Shown: piece by piece, positions 11,747 through 24,448 of the stretch
Layout of the letters: every line of letters starts with the position of its first letter
Position numbering within the stretch: the first letter of the stretch is position 1
NCBI GenBank assembly: GCA_031841125.1
Contig: CM063112.1
Coordinates: 22,780,603-22,844,602 of the forward strand
Length of the DNA stretch: 64,000 nt
DNA from: Acanthococcus lagerstroemiae
Taxonomy: Eukaryota; Arthropoda; Insecta; Hemiptera; Eriococcidae
Direction: 5' to 3'
Notes under the pieces: generated by a model
The model's input: the letters and a program-made list of their open reading frames with translations, nothing else
Told to the model about the DNA's origin: nothing
Database searches by the model: none
Position numbers and translations under genes: made by a program

Positions 11747-13077
11747 ACATAATCTGGTGTGGACTGAATCCTATGAAAATGTTATTGTCAATTTTAGACA
11801 TAATATTTCTGAGACTATACGACTGCCAAAAGACGACCGAGTTTGTGATATCAGCACCTCGCCTACATGTCAGACCTCCACGAAGACCTTACGTTGCCCG
11901 CAGGTTTGCTTTCCACGTATCACAGAAAGCTTTGTCTCTTCGATCTGGAAAATGCAGCTGTTTTACCTCCGGTGGTCAGTCATTCGTATTAAAAATATTA
12001 CTTAAATTTTTTAAGTTTTCCATCCGGTTAATTTGTAGCATAAAGAGATACAATTAAAATTCTTACATCGATCGTAAAATCAATTCAATTCGCATTCGAT
12101 CGCTTCGTTGTACTGGAGAAACGGTACGCATACATACATTTCTGAAACAATAAATGTGTAATGAATAAACGGGCACGACGTTAAAAATGTTAATAAAAAG
12201 AACTCGGGGCACGCTTGATTCTCTATTTAATTATCCACTCCACGATGTCGTCGTCGTCGTCATCATCATCGTCTGCGCAATCTATAAGAGATATGGTGCA
12301 CGAGATGGGTAAATTTTGTTCCCGTACCTCCGACTGATTTTAATTACGAATCAATTACCTGTACCTTTTCTTCATTTTCTGTGGTAAATGCGACCGAGAA
12401 GCCCACCGAGTAGCGCTGTAGCGTCACCACTGCAGAGTTTTAATTTTCGCATTAGTTGAAAGGGAGAACTGACTGTGTCCTGTGTGCCTGTGCATTCTGC
12501 CGCCGTAGCTAGAATAAATTACCCGATTATGAAGGTGTCATATGTCCACGTCCTGGTGGACATGCAAACACGTAATACCCGGATCTGCTTGTGTGATGGC
12601 GTGCACCGGGCTCATTGTGCATACAGAATGTCTACCTGGAAATGATGGTGCATGATAGCTCACTTCGAGTGTGCGGTAAAAATCATGTAGGTATATAGGC
12701 AACAGCGAATTCAGGGTTTTTGAATCGAGAGGTATGATTGTGCTGGGCTGCTCCCCTGTTTTTTCACAGTTATTGTAAAAATTAGTCCAATGGGAGACTT
12801 TGACAAATATTACCGCGGTGGGTCGGAGGCATAGTTCTAAAAACGACTGCCTTTTCCCTATTCACCCTCAAACTCTCTGACCTCTACCACCTTTATCTCC
12901 AGTAGAAAAACTGAGTCGTAAGCAGGGGATCCAAGAGCTAAAATCTGGGTTACTCTTTCCTAGTTTAAGAAATTACAGTTAATACATTATTTACTGAAAA
13001 CTGAAAAGCTGTTTTCCTTGAAAAGTTAATCTGACATTAAGATCGAGACTCGATCCCCAATCCGGATTGCAAACTCT
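11747..13077. other. Non-coding; one microsatellite
   Basis: A TCG/TCA trinucleotide run lies at about 12245-12272. The rest is unique non-coding sequence without domain-bearing frames. Confidence 0.5.
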
Positions 13078-13253
13078 GTTAGAGCTCCATAACTTCGTGT
13101 GAGTACAATCGTCCGCCATTTTGACGTCAACTTACCCGTGAATGCCGAATTGACTTCGCGGTACGCTCCGCATAGTCGGATTCGGCATCCACGGGCGCGG
13201 TTGGAGTCAAAATGGCGAACGATCGTACTCACACGAAGTTATAGAGCTCTAAC
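13078..13253. mobile_element. Short foldback MITE
   Basis: A 176 bp hairpin. Arms GTTAGAGCTCCATAACTTCG and CGAAGTTATAGAGCTCTAAC continue through GTGTGAGTAC / GTACTCACAC and CGCCATTTTGAC / GTCAAAATGGCG. The inner part (GCCGAATT / ATTCGGC) pairs too. Confidence 0.85.
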
Positions 13254-13704
13254 CCTGTGGGGGATGGAAGTCTGTTCAATGCCGCCGCCTGTTTCATTTT
13301 TTGAAAACAGGCAAAATTCTGGTAGTAAATAATCAAATAGACTACGCATGGGAGGGCTAAAATTCAAAAAAGTAAACTGTGTAAAGTAAATTCTGTTCAT
13401 GGTCATTTAAAACAGGTCGGGAAGTTGACTTCAAATATTATGCACTTCAACTGTCAAGGGCTGGTCGGAGAAAGTAAGGTGTATATGAACTGGAAAATGC
13501 ACTTGCCTGGTTAAATTGGGATATCGTAGGTCTTTCTGAAGTTAGAAGGGAGGGCGAAAATTTGGCCAAAAGAAACAATGAAAGTACTTCCACTTTTTTG
13601 GCTACACTAAGGGTTTCCGGGAAGTGGGCTTTTATGTAGCCAAGCATTTGGTGCGCCGTGTATTCGAGTTCTCCAATCTCCAACCAGGTGGTTATCGCAA
13701 CTTT

Positions 13705-14880
13705 TTTGATACTCGAAAATTTCTCCATGTTATGTATCGGGAATTTTTTTTCGGCTAAAAATCATTCGGAGGCCTTATAGGCTGGGACCTGGTGAAATTT
13801 ATTTTAATTTTTCGAGACATATTCAAATCCCTCGTCAAAATTGATCCTCACTCGATTTTTAACCCCGTTTACCCCCCTCCCCACTTGTGTAACACGATGT
13901 TGGATCGTATCTCGGCAACAGAGGGTCAGCAGAGGAAAAAATTAAGTAGGAATAAGTGGATACCTTAACTTTTTTGATTTTTAAACATTTTGAAACTTTC
14001 TTCATGAGGTAAGCGCGGCGCGAATATGCCACATGTTTCGAAAAAAATTTCTCTGAACCTATTGATTGGAGGAGAACAGCAGTTTTGGGGATGAGAAGAG
14101 TTGAATCAATTTTCCACCACCCACAGAGATTGACACCTGTATTAACGAAACTTTTGATTGTATCACAGCAACGGAGGTTCAGCGTCAAATTTGGACAGTG
14201 AATTTGACCTAAGCGAAAAAAATTGATTGTGAATAGGTGGATATCTCAACTCTTTTGATGTTCGAAAACTTTGAAAATTTCTCCATGTTTATTATACATC
14301 AGACATTTTTTCGGCTAAAAATTTTCTGAGAGCTTCGGAGCTGCGATCCAGTGAAAATTATTCAACTTTTCCAGATATGTTCAAATCCGTCGTCAAAACA
14401 GATCCACACTCAATTTTCGACCGCGTATAGCCCCCCACCAGAATATATTCACATTATTCTTGGTCGTATCTCGGCAACGGAGGGTCAGTATCAAATTTGA
14501 ACAACGAATTTCAACCCAGCGAGAAAAATTAGTGAGGAATAGAGATACCTTAACTTTTTCGATGTCCAAGAATTTTGAAAATTTCTCCATGTAACGTCAG
14601 GCATTTTTTTCGGCAAAAAATTTTCGGAGAGCCTCGGAACTGGGATCTAGTGAAAATTTTTCAAATTTGGGGGTTCGTACTTTCTGGATTCGTTCGTATG
14701 AACTCGGAGGAGGTTTTAGGCTAAAAAATGTCGGTACCCTTATTAAGAGGGCCCAAGAAATTTTACCCTGTCTACGCTAATTTTTTTCGACGTAGACTTT
14801 TTGGACGTATTTTACTTTGAACTTCTTCATATTATATTCAAATTTGGTGGCTGTAACTGTCACCCTTCAGAAATTATTAG
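13705..14880. repeat. Satellite-like array, unit about 280-305 bp
   Basis: Landmarks recur: ATCTCGGCAACRGAGGGTCAG-type words near 13909, 14164 (diverged) and 14468, and a TTTCTCCATGT word near 13720, 14002 (diverged), 14278 and 14582. The tail 14666-14880 matches 385-600. Minus-strand frames inside are by-products of the repeat. Confidence 0.75.
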
Positions 14881-15926
14881 GCATTTGAAAATCTGAGATT
14901 TCTAAAGCACTTCCTCAAACGTTATTCAGAGTTGGCAAAGTTGATAAGATCGACCCTCAGTTTGCGGAATCGAGTCCTCTGTTGACAAAATCGTATTTTC
15001 ATTTGCAAAAATTCACATTTCTTGCTGGAAAAGTTGGGTCCCCCTACATTTCATTTAGAATTCGGTACGCCCCTGCTCCCGGTTCGTGTTTCTCACTACT
15101 TACCTTCGATAAAATAACAAAATGCACGTCTCAGTCGTATATCTAGGTAACTACCCCCGGTGGAAAAAACCTACCAGTGTTCTCGTCATATTCTTCTTGC
15201 TCATATCTCCCAGTACTCACGAATTAGTTTCAATACCAATCTTATTCTAATTTCAAAGAACACGTAATAATCGTATACTTGTATCCCACCGACTATTACC
15301 CCGCCCGTCCCCTGTACCATCTACAGAACCAGAATCGTCTATTTGATTAACATTGAACTTGATGAACGGAAACACGTCGCCAGTTCACTCGCTCTGTTTG
15401 ATTAATTAACATGTCCAAACTGGGCTCCTGTCTGTTTTTTCATCATTTTTTCAAATACATTCTTTAATTAGCATTCATTGTAACCCATTCTTTTCGCATT
15501 AAGAAACATACCTACCTGCGCGAACAATGCTCGCTCTACGTCGATGTTAATTAATTTGTTCGTCGCGAATAAATAAAATAAAAAAAGCAAACAAAATAAA
15601 AAAAACAAATACACATCAGCCGTCGCTTTCTAATTCAGAAAAAATCTGTCTTTTTCGACGCTATATTGATATTAATCGAGTGAAAGTAGCGGTACTCGGA
15701 GAGTCTGAGTCTGTGGTCCCGGTCTGGTACGGCGTCTGTGAGGCTGCGAATATGTCGGCGAACTATTCTTGCATTCGTGATCGTGGACCAGTCCTCGGTT
15801 TCGTTACACAAGAGATGGCCTGGGTTGTGCTAGCTGTGGTCTCCGGCATAATAGTTGAAGATTTTGCGGCTGATGCAATTCTGCTGAGAATCCACACTGC
15901 CATGTAGGGTATTTTGTCCCACTAGA
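14881..15926. other. Non-coding, one orphan open frame
   Basis: A plus-strand frame 15680-15907 (75 codons, MKVAVLGESESVVPVWYGV) sits in less AT-rich sequence but has no recognised domain or splice context. The rest is unremarkable. Confidence 0.35.
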
Positions 15927-16489
15927 CCTAGGGTTCTCAACCTTTCTTGATGTGCGGCACCCTCTGTCACATGTGCCAGATCCCGTGGCACTTGTGCAGC
16001 ACCTGCTATCACACGTGCCGGATCCCGCGGCACAGGGGCGAGACTAGAGGGGTGGGGAGGGGGGTTGGACCCCCTCCCCCACAATTTGACAGCCGACAAA
16101 TTTTGAAACTGTTCATTTGAATTTTCATTTTTTTATGCATCTTTGATGGCTTATTTTTTTTCTTTTTCAATTAAAAAATATTTCGATTAAAAATTGGCAT
16201 TTATCGGCGAATTTTTAGTTTTCATAAATTATTTGTTGGCAAATTTTTCTTCTCCACCTTTCCAAACTGAAAGTCAGATTTCGTTTCTGAAAATGGAGTA
16301 CCCTGGACTCCTGTTAGAGACTAGTCAGTCAAAAGCAGAAGGTTTCAAGCTGAGTATCGAACATTGTTTGAAAGGTTGAAACAAAGCTGAAATGTGGAAG
16401 ACATTTCGAAAATCTGAAAGTTGGTAGCAAACGTTGAATTTCACATTTCAATGACTATTCGGATTACCAGCGCGAAAGAGTCGCCCTTC

Positions 16490-16745
16490 ATCATTTTAGG
16501 CACGTGAAAAAAAAGAACTATTGTAACCTTACATATTTTAGAAAAATTCATCAGATTGAAATGAAAATGGTCTCAATGGAAGAAAAGTTTTATGTGCTAT
16601 AAATTTTGTCCTAATCATTTTTTCGATAAACGCTTTCGTTATCATAATATTTTGAGATTTATTCATATGCCTGTAAATGAAATATTCCCCTCGATCAGGG
16701 TTACAAGGTAAACGACTACAGCGCGCCACCGTTTTGAGCAGCCCA
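16490..16745 (+). repeat. Dispersed repeat, inverted copy at 55385-55660
   Basis: Shares TTTTAGGCACGTGAAAA, CTATAAATTTTGT, AACGCTTTCGTTATCATAAT (diverged) and ATCAGGGTTACAAGGTAAACG with the reverse complement of 55385-55660. Confidence 0.7.
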
Positions 16746-16989
16746 AAATCTGTTATCAGATTCTCTGAGAAAGTTGAACTCGACCGATTCCACATTTCCC
16801 GTCGCCTTTCTTAGCTAATGCGGCATTTTTTTTGTAAAACTGGTTCACCTTGTCCATAATTTCATGACCATTGTTCACATCACGTCTCCAGTACTCAGCA
16901 CAAGGATATGATACGACTCAATCGACCCATGACGCGTCCATTTTCTTGTCTTGTGAATCCGTTAGGTGAAACTGGAAAAATTGCATTAT

Positions 16990-17490
16990 AGCGACTTCTA
17001 AGTCAGTGATTCACTCGTTCACTCAGCCACTTACTTACGTATTTAGTGATGTACTCGCAGTTACTCAGTCATTCATTCATTCTCTAATTCAGTTATTCAT
17101 CCACATTGTCACTCCGTCACTCACTGAATTGGTGATTTACTCACTTACTCAGTCAGTAATTCGCTTACTTATTTAGTGATTCACTTAGTCACTTGCTTAC
17201 TTATTCAGTTATTCACACAGTTACTCAATTACTTACTCAGTGATTCACTCAGTCACTTGCGTACTCATTTAGTGATTCACTCATTTACTTAGTTCATTCA
17301 TTCATTCATTCATTCTCTAATTTAGTTATTCATTCATTCATTCATTCTCTAATTTAGTTATTCATTCACATCGTCACTCCGTCACTCACTTAGTAATTCG
17401 CTTACATATTTAGTGATTCACTCAGTCACTTGCTTACTTATTCAGTTATTCACACAGTTACTCAATTACTTACTCAGTGATTCACTGTAT
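16990..17490. repeat. Low-complexity TTCA/CTCA tandem satellite
   Basis: About 500 bp made of ATTCA, ACTCA and ACTTA words, with near-identical blocks such as CAGTTATTCACACAGTTACT near 17206 and 17444. It lies inside the hAT composite. Confidence 0.85.
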
Positions 17491-17854
17491 TTTCTCATAA
17501 CAACGAAAGCGAACTTAGTTTTTTTTTATTTTATTTTATTTGATTTTTTGGAATCAATTTAGGAGAAGAATCAGAGAAAATTCAGAAAAAAATATCACCA
17601 AGAGTAAATAACGACTACGTGTCAAGGAAGTTGTGTGTTCCTCTCAAGCATTCCTAACATCCTTCCACCTTACCCACCCAGAATAGGGTATGTTCATGTG
17701 CGCAAATGTGAATGCTTGGGGGATAACGTTCCAATCTGCATTTGCAGGGACGAAACTATGGGGAGGGGGGTGATGAAACATCCCCAATAATTAGGCTGTC
17801 AGCAAATTTTGAAACTGTTCATTTGAATTTTTTATTTTCTAAGAACGTTTGTTT

Positions 17855-17885
<31 letters not shown>

Positions 17886-18175
17886 TTTATTTTTATTTTT
17901 TTTCAATTAAAAAATATTTTGATTAAAAGATCTGCAAATTTTCAAATTTTCAGAAAATTTTGTCGGCAAATTCTTAGTTAAAAGAAAATATTCGTCGGCA
18001 AATTTTCCCCCCCCCCCCCTCCAACTGAAAGTCAAGTTTCGCCTCTGCCGCGGCACCCCATCGAAAAAGTGAGGAAAATGTTTAGGCTTATATTTCATAT
18101 TTCACGGTTTTGAAGAACAGTTGGAAACTTGATTCGCATAGTACCCTTAGTCCAAAACAGCAAAGTTTGAGAAAT

Positions 18176-19529
18176 CGAAAAAAAAAACGTTCCCATTCTT
18201 TATGTGAGGTTGATGACATTGCTTTGATGGCTTAAATGGGAAATCAAGGATATAGTAGCAACACTTTCAAAGTTTGAAAACTATCAGCCTTATAATCTTC
18301 GAGTTGTAGTACCGCAAAATGGGGAAAGTCGTGGACTAGGGGCAGTTTGTGATAGGAAGACACGTGAACTCTCGGTGAAATTCTATGTGGTCGTCCCAAA
18401 ACCACCCTAACAGTATTTTTAAGCCTCAAACATACAATGAGTGGTGATTATCGACGAATGTCTGACTTTGGTGATGATGGAATGGGTTGAATTTTCGTAG
18501 ATGCGCCCTTACACTCGTTCATCAGCTTTTACGAAATCCGAAGCTAGTATTTAGGGAATCGTTATAGTATGTTAGTTAGAGCGAGGATCATTCTTAACAG
18601 TTTTCCGCATAAAAACCTCTGCTCGCAAAAATTGTTTTTATTTTTCCCGTATTGGGTCCAAGTTGCCTGGACTAATCGGTAGTGCCAGAGAATTTTTGCT
18701 GTATCTTTGCGCAGACGACAAATGCATCTCTCAATAACAAATGTTTCATGTCATCGCAGCAACAAGCATTTTTCGAGCCGACAGGAATCCAACGTGTAAT
18801 AATTATAACACATTTCCGAAAGGCTAAACCGGTTCTGTGGAAAACGCGTTGTAAGATTTCCGATAGATGTGTATTATTGCGACACAGCTGAAATAGAATT
18901 ATTCTCTTTTCATATACCTATAATGTGATTCTATGCGGTGATAACTCATGTGCTCATGTCTGTTCCCCTCTCGCCCTGGGCAGCGTGATTCGTTCGCTGA
19001 AAATTGTATAAAAATTTATTAGCGACCCTACCCGGTATCTGATCACCGATTTCGATTCTACAGGAATAGACGAGTTCTGTGACTATAATCGGCGACTTGA
19101 TTCGATAGATGTCCATCAGCCTCTTTCGAAATTCGCCGATCCAGTTTCCAAGGCCGGCGCGGTGAACATGTTTTCTGGGGGAAGGGGTGTAGCACGACAA
19201 AAATCCGACCATAACTTCGCATTTTTCAGTTAGTGAAAATTTAGATCTCTTGTTAACTTTTCCGACATTTCGAATTGAAGAGTCCAGGGAGGAAAGGGCT
19301 AACGGTCCATTTTTCCATTTCTCCCGTCTTCCACTTTATTGGTAGAGATGACCCCTTTCTTCCTTGTTTGAGTATTTCACTGATTTCTACTCTTCAAGAA
19401 CTACATATTACCAACCTTAATTGAATACTGAAAAAAAGAATGCAATCAGCCCCTTTCTTCCCTAGAAACTCTTCAAATGCAAAAATTCATTACGAGCAAA
19501 AAACCGAAACAAAAAGCTCAGTTACTACC
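18176..19529. other. No feature recognised
   Basis: Non-coding sequence with short frames only, including a minus-strand frame 18946-19212 without a recognised domain. Confidence 0.45.
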
Positions 19530-20577
19530 CAGGGTGGTGTCTACTAGTCATGAAAGTCATGAATTGAACTCAGTGGTTATGAAAGTCATGAAAAAGTCAC
19601 GAACTGAAGTCAGAGGTCATGAACGTTATGAAAAAGTCATGAATTCAATTGTATATTTAATTCACTTTACCCCTAAAGTCATAAATTTTCTTCAAATTTG
19701 AAAAAAATGACTTTTTAATGCACATTTTCTTAAATTTATTATTTCATCATCTTCCTTTTTAAATGTAAACTCCAAAATATTTTTATTAGCAAAAAAAGAA
19801 ATTGAATGAGTATCACTGAAAAGTCAAAATTAGTTTTTGTTTTCAGAATTTAAAACCGCTAACATTATTAATGTGAGCCTGTGAAAAAAATCATGAAAAA
19901 ATCATGAAAAAGTCATGAATTTTACAAATTTATCTTTGGTAGGTACCAGAGCAGTGCACGATACGAGTATATACTCATGTGGTATTCGGTATCGTATTGC
20001 TTAAAACGATACCAAATAGTATCAGACAATACTAAGTATACTTGGTATTGTTGCGATAGGTAGTCGTTTTCGTGATATGGTATTGCCGATAACAAGTATC
20101 ACTGATAAGGCATCACTACTGCACCACCTTTAATACAGTGCTAATCATAAAACGATTCCTAAACGAGTATTACTCGGTATCGTATCAGTGAAACCGACAA
20201 CCAAAAGTAGGTAGTTGGTAGTCGCTCTCCAACGATATGATACCCGAGTACCAATATTGGTACTCGGGTATTGTATCGTAGCAGAGTGACTACCAATTAT
20301 GTACTCGGTAGTCGTCGGTTTCACCAATACAGTACCGAGTAATACTCGTTCAGGAATCGTTTTATGATTAGCGCTGTATTTTAGGTGGTGCAATAGTGAT
20401 ACCTTATCAGTGATACTTGTTAGCGACAATACCATATCACGAAAACGACTACCTATCGCAACAATACCAAGTATACTCGCTATTGGCCGATACTATTTGG
20501 TATCGTTTTAAGCAATACAATACCGAATACCACATGAGTATATACTTGTATCGTGCACTGCTCTGGTAGGTATCCTG
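19530..20577 (+). mobile_element. GTCATGAA-rich repeat hosting a palindromic hAT
   Basis: Starts CAGGGTGGTGTCTACTAGTC, contains many GTCATGAA(A) words, and resumes after the inserted palindrome to end GTAGGTATCCTG. Its own target duplication is not clear. Interrupted at 19947-20565. Confidence 0.5.
19947..20565. mobile_element. 619 bp near-perfect palindromic hAT-type element
   Basis: Ends are CAGAGCAGTGCACGATAC and GTATCGTGCACTGCTCTG. The two arms of about 309 bp pair over nearly their whole length around a centre at CCAATATTGG (20251-20260). Flanks GTAGGTAC and GTAGGTAT (7/8) are 8 bp as for hAT insertion. The arms are rich in GGTATCG / CGATACC words. No transposase frame. Confidence 0.85.
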
Positions 20578-20585
20578 CTACTCTA

Positions 20586-22559
20586 TTTTCTCAACTGGAT
20601 GTCAAAATATCCCGGATGAAGGACTCAAGTCGGAATTTCTTGTATGATGGGGTGCTTTCACCTCCTTTAATGGTTCACATGACGGTTTTTCAAAGCGAAG
20701 CTTCTTTATGCAGGTTTAGGATAGGTAGGTAGAAGAAGTGAAACGAACGCCAACGTGAAAACATGCAACTGAAGTGACGTAATAACGTTCCACCCACATT
20801 TAGTCAGGTAAAGAGCGAAAGAGAGAAAGCCCTTATGTAAAACCTGACTGCTTCCCCTTCACACATCCGTTAACAGTTCTCTGTCCGATAACATTCAGTA
20901 CACGCACCTACCAACTGATGTAGCTGCTCACACAATGCGAAAGAAGCTTATAGCTTCTGTCAGGTGTCCCCCGACATCTCACGAATTCTAATTTTTGACA
21001 TGTTGTGCTCTCAAAGGTTAAATGTGTTCTAGTTAGTAAAAACAAAAAGTAAATTATTTTAAAATCAAAACAGTTTGAGGAGTCCTTCAACAGGTTAAAG
21101 TTGAAACTGAAATGATCTGACAAAGGCTTATATCCAGAAATTGGGTGAAATGAGTGAGGAGCAAGGTGAGGATACCCATACAAACCAATAATCTTAAAAG
21201 TGTAACATCACCGAGCGCAAAAACGTGTAAAAAATAATTTTAAAAAATATAAAAGTTATAATTTTATTTGATCATTGATAAAATAAAGTTGTTCCTGAAT
21301 GTTGGTCATCAGGCTTCGAACAACTTGTATTGATATTATTGACTGTTTCTAAAGAATGTAACAGTTCTAAACAACTTAGCATGTTTTTTTTAGTTTTCAA
21401 AGAATTTTGGTATTGAATGAGAGATGTGTGTCATCTAAAAAGACCCTCTTATAGACTGCAAGCAACGAGAAAAAGTGAGTTGTGAGTTTTTGATAAACGG
21501 AATAAAATGGTCAACCAAAGTCAACTATTTTCACGTTTAAATCTTGTTAAACACCCTGACTTGGCATTTCAGGAAGCCTTATAATAGAAATATTGGAAGC
21601 TATTAACCTTCATTTTTACATGTTGACCTTATATGAATTCTAGAAGTTTGAAAAATGTTCAAAATAAGACCTTAGAAATAGGTACATATAAAATTGAATG
21701 ATTTTTTTCGTATAAAGTAAAATTTAATTAATATGAAATTAATTGATATTAAATAAATATTAGGGATACAATCGATTAAGGGTTAAAATGATTAAATAGA
21801 TTGATAACTGAATTAAAATAAAATGTATTCTTGAGATAATTGCTAATTTTAAGTAATTTAATAAGTTTAGGGATACTATGTCAAATTTTTTAATTAACAT
21901 GGATTGGTATAAATTCATTTTTTACTATAATATCAGTGTGGCGTCTTTCCCAAAATCGCAAATAATGTCGGACACAGTTGTGAATATCGCATCGATGCTA
22001 TGTTACGATACCACTGGTGGTAACAATTGTTATTAAATATACATAATTATCTAAGATCGTCCAGTTGAAAAATGTATATGGAATCAGAACTTGTGGTACC
22101 TCACCCCTCGCTCTTGCTTTTGCTCAGTCCCGGCGAATCCTGGTTGAAGATATAAAAGCAAGCGCATTTTTTTCGTAGCCAGGTCAGGAATATAGGTGAC
22201 TCTTCGCTCTGCGTGTTCTCTGGCTGGCCGGTGGATCGAAAGGAGGAGTAGCCACCAAAGAAGGGGATCAGTCTCACACTGGTGACCTCGAAGTTGCAGA
22301 GGGGTTCAATCCCACAATCAGTTTTTTCTTCGTACTGTCAATTTTAGCGTTGATAATTTCTGAGTCGTTACGTCACATGTATTTGATTAACGTTGAGTAA
22401 AGGACATGCTTTTTTCAGTACACCCACAACCGCCTTATTTTAGAGCCCCTATGCACACCTGTACGATTTTTTCCCTGAAAAAGTTCCCTGTCGGAATCTT
22501 TTAAAAGAAAATCGTAGTTTTTTTGATAGGGAATCCTACGTCAAACTGGAATTCCTAGG
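20586..22559. other. No feature recognised
   Basis: AT-rich non-coding sequence. A GGGGTTCAATCCC word near 22300 resembles a Pol III B box, but no convincing A box or tRNA fold accompanies it. Confidence 0.45.
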
Positions 22560-23370
22560 GTGACGACTTGAAATTTTTCTTTTGACATTTTCATGTTTTA
22601 ACTTTTGCACACAAACCGGAAAAATGTTACTTTCACGCGTTACATTTGAGGAGGAATGAAATACTTATTTCCAGGGAAATTTATTTTGACATTTTCTTGT
22701 CTTTACTGTGGTACATTCCGGCCATGGGTATAACACAAACGAGAAAAACGTTACATTTGAGGAGGAACGAAAAGGAGTATAACTAAGAGGAATTATCATT
22801 TCCACGGAAATCGTTACTGACTGACTGAACTGACTGATTGGACTGACTGGCTGGCTGACTGGACTAACAGACTGATTGGACTGACTGGCTGGCTGGCTGA
22901 CTGGACTAACTGACTGAACTGACTCAACACTTCATTCGCCTTCGAGTACCCCACTCCTCGTATCAGCCTGTATTCCCTTTTGAGCATCACGTTCCTTGTA
23001 CCAGCGTGCGAGCACTGCGCTCTGCTAGTGCATCATCTTGCAGAAGAGTCGGCAACCACGGAAGAGCATTTTTATGTCTGCTTCGCGGAATGCGTCGACA
23101 TGAGAATGTCATCGTTCAGCGAACGTAGCGTCCAAAAAATGAGTGCGCCAAAAAATATGGAGCGCAACGTGCACTGCGGATCGTAGCAGACGACGACATT
23201 TTTATGTCGACCCAGTCTGCGAAGCAGACATGAAAATGCTCTCCCATGGTTGCAGACTCGTCTGCAAGATGACGCACTACCAGAACGTAGTGCTCGCAGG
23301 CTGGTACAAGGGATGTGATGCTCGAAAGGGAATACAGGCTGATACAAGAAGTGTGGTACTCGCGGAGGAA
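22560..23370. mobile_element. Foldback element with CTGACTGG subterminal tandem repeats
   Basis: Three parts are visible. First, two ~170 bp units with TTTTGACATTTTC.TG and GTTACATTTGAGGAGGAA. Second, a CTGACTGGA/GGCTGACTGG tandem at about 22815-22925. Third, long inverted arms (about 22941-23095 and 23212-23367) sharing GTATCAGCCTGTATTCCCTT and GAGCATTTTYATGTCTGCTTCG-type words. Frames across the arms are palindrome artefacts. A second copy lies at 29815. Confidence 0.8.
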
Positions 23371-24440
23371 TGTTTTTTTTTTCATTCGACTTTTTGAAAA
23401 GCTGGCCGTGACATTGATAACTGTTGATTTCATTTTCAAAAGTGAAATATTCACGAAAATATTATTGGAATTCAAATACACAATGCAGGTAAACTTGTTG
23501 CATTGTGGAAATGATCTTTTTAATCAAAACGTTAAGTACCTGGGTTTTATCCCAAAATACGCTACATTTTCTTGTGCGAGTTAAAATTCGGGTAAGAGGT
23601 GGAGTAAGTACCACCTTAGTTTACACCTAGAAACAAAGCTGGTAATTTTTGTCTGCGTTAGTTACTCGTACATCATTCTGTTACATATATACAATAGGTA
23701 TCATGTACGAATTTTGGTGTTCACGCGGGCGTATGAATTATTACAGGCTGTATGCTAATACACGCTAGCATTAAAAGGTTAAGAAGCGTGTTACATAATT
23801 ACGTTCTCACGTTCTTTATGGTTCGGTTTGCTGTACTTAGTATACGTACTCGCTGTCATAACATGAATTAACAGCTCGTCTGTTGTTGGAAGTGCGTGCG
23901 TTAGGCCTTATCGCAACGGATTTGTTCGAAATATATTCCTATGTACCTACGTGTACAACTTACGACGAAGGAAAAATCGCACTGAAATCAAGATACCATC
24001 CGGGTTACATTCTCGTAGCGAGGTCGACTCAAATTCCACGGAGACTGTGTGTTTCCTCCCCTTAAAAACGATCAGAAGCTAGGGATCTTGATGATTCAAA
24101 AGCTTTCTGAGACCTCATGAAATCCCCCTCCCCCGAGAAAATGGGCCTCGTGAGGTCATTCTTCCTGGTGGTGCCGGGGGAGAGGGCTTTGCTGACTCGG
24201 AATCCGAAATCTGTCGAGTTTGCCGAGTTGATACCCGCGGGATTTTCAGGGACGCGATGTACTCAGAGCGTTTTGGGATCGCATACTGATGATGATATAT
24301 TCCTTAAGTCTCTCGACTAATACATAGATGGTGTCTCTTCAGTTTTCTTTCTCCTGTGTTAATCTTTACGTTTCTGAGAAGGATTTACATTTTGTATCCT
24401 TGATTATCTGCTCGTCATAGCTCATTCTTATTCCTTTCCA
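23371..24440. other. Non-coding, one orphan open frame
   Basis: A plus-strand frame 24117-24320 (67 codons, starting MKSPSPEKMGLVRSFF) uses fairly GC-rich codons but has no known domain. Its status is uncertain. Confidence 0.35.
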
Positions 24441-24448
24441 GTTATTTC

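Larger units (their letters stand above)
16033..18047 (+). mobile_element. Composite of two hAT-type MITEs sharing one outer target duplication
   Basis: Copy 1 (16033-16289) begins CAGGGGCGAGACT and ends ATTTCGTTTCTG. Copy 2 (17745-18047) begins CAGGGACGAAACT and ends AGTTTCGCCTCTG. They are direct repeats of one family (shared AAATTTTGAAACTGTTCATT). The exact 8 bp word CCGCGGCA lies at 16025-16032 and again at 18048-18055, outside the pair, while the inner flanks do not match. This suggests the 2,015 bp block inserted as one unit into an older repeat (15927-18175). Confidence 0.7.

Noticed and set aside
16990..17490. CRISPR-like direct repeats
   Set aside because: No constant repeat-spacer structure; degenerate TTCA/CTCA satellite.
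22240..22320. B-box-like GGGGTTCAATCCC
   Set aside because: No matching A box or cloverleaf; no SINE body shared with the other SINE copies.
22980..23481. Overlapping frames on both strands with similar proteins
   Set aside because: Caused by the palindromic foldback; both strands encode the same arm sequence.
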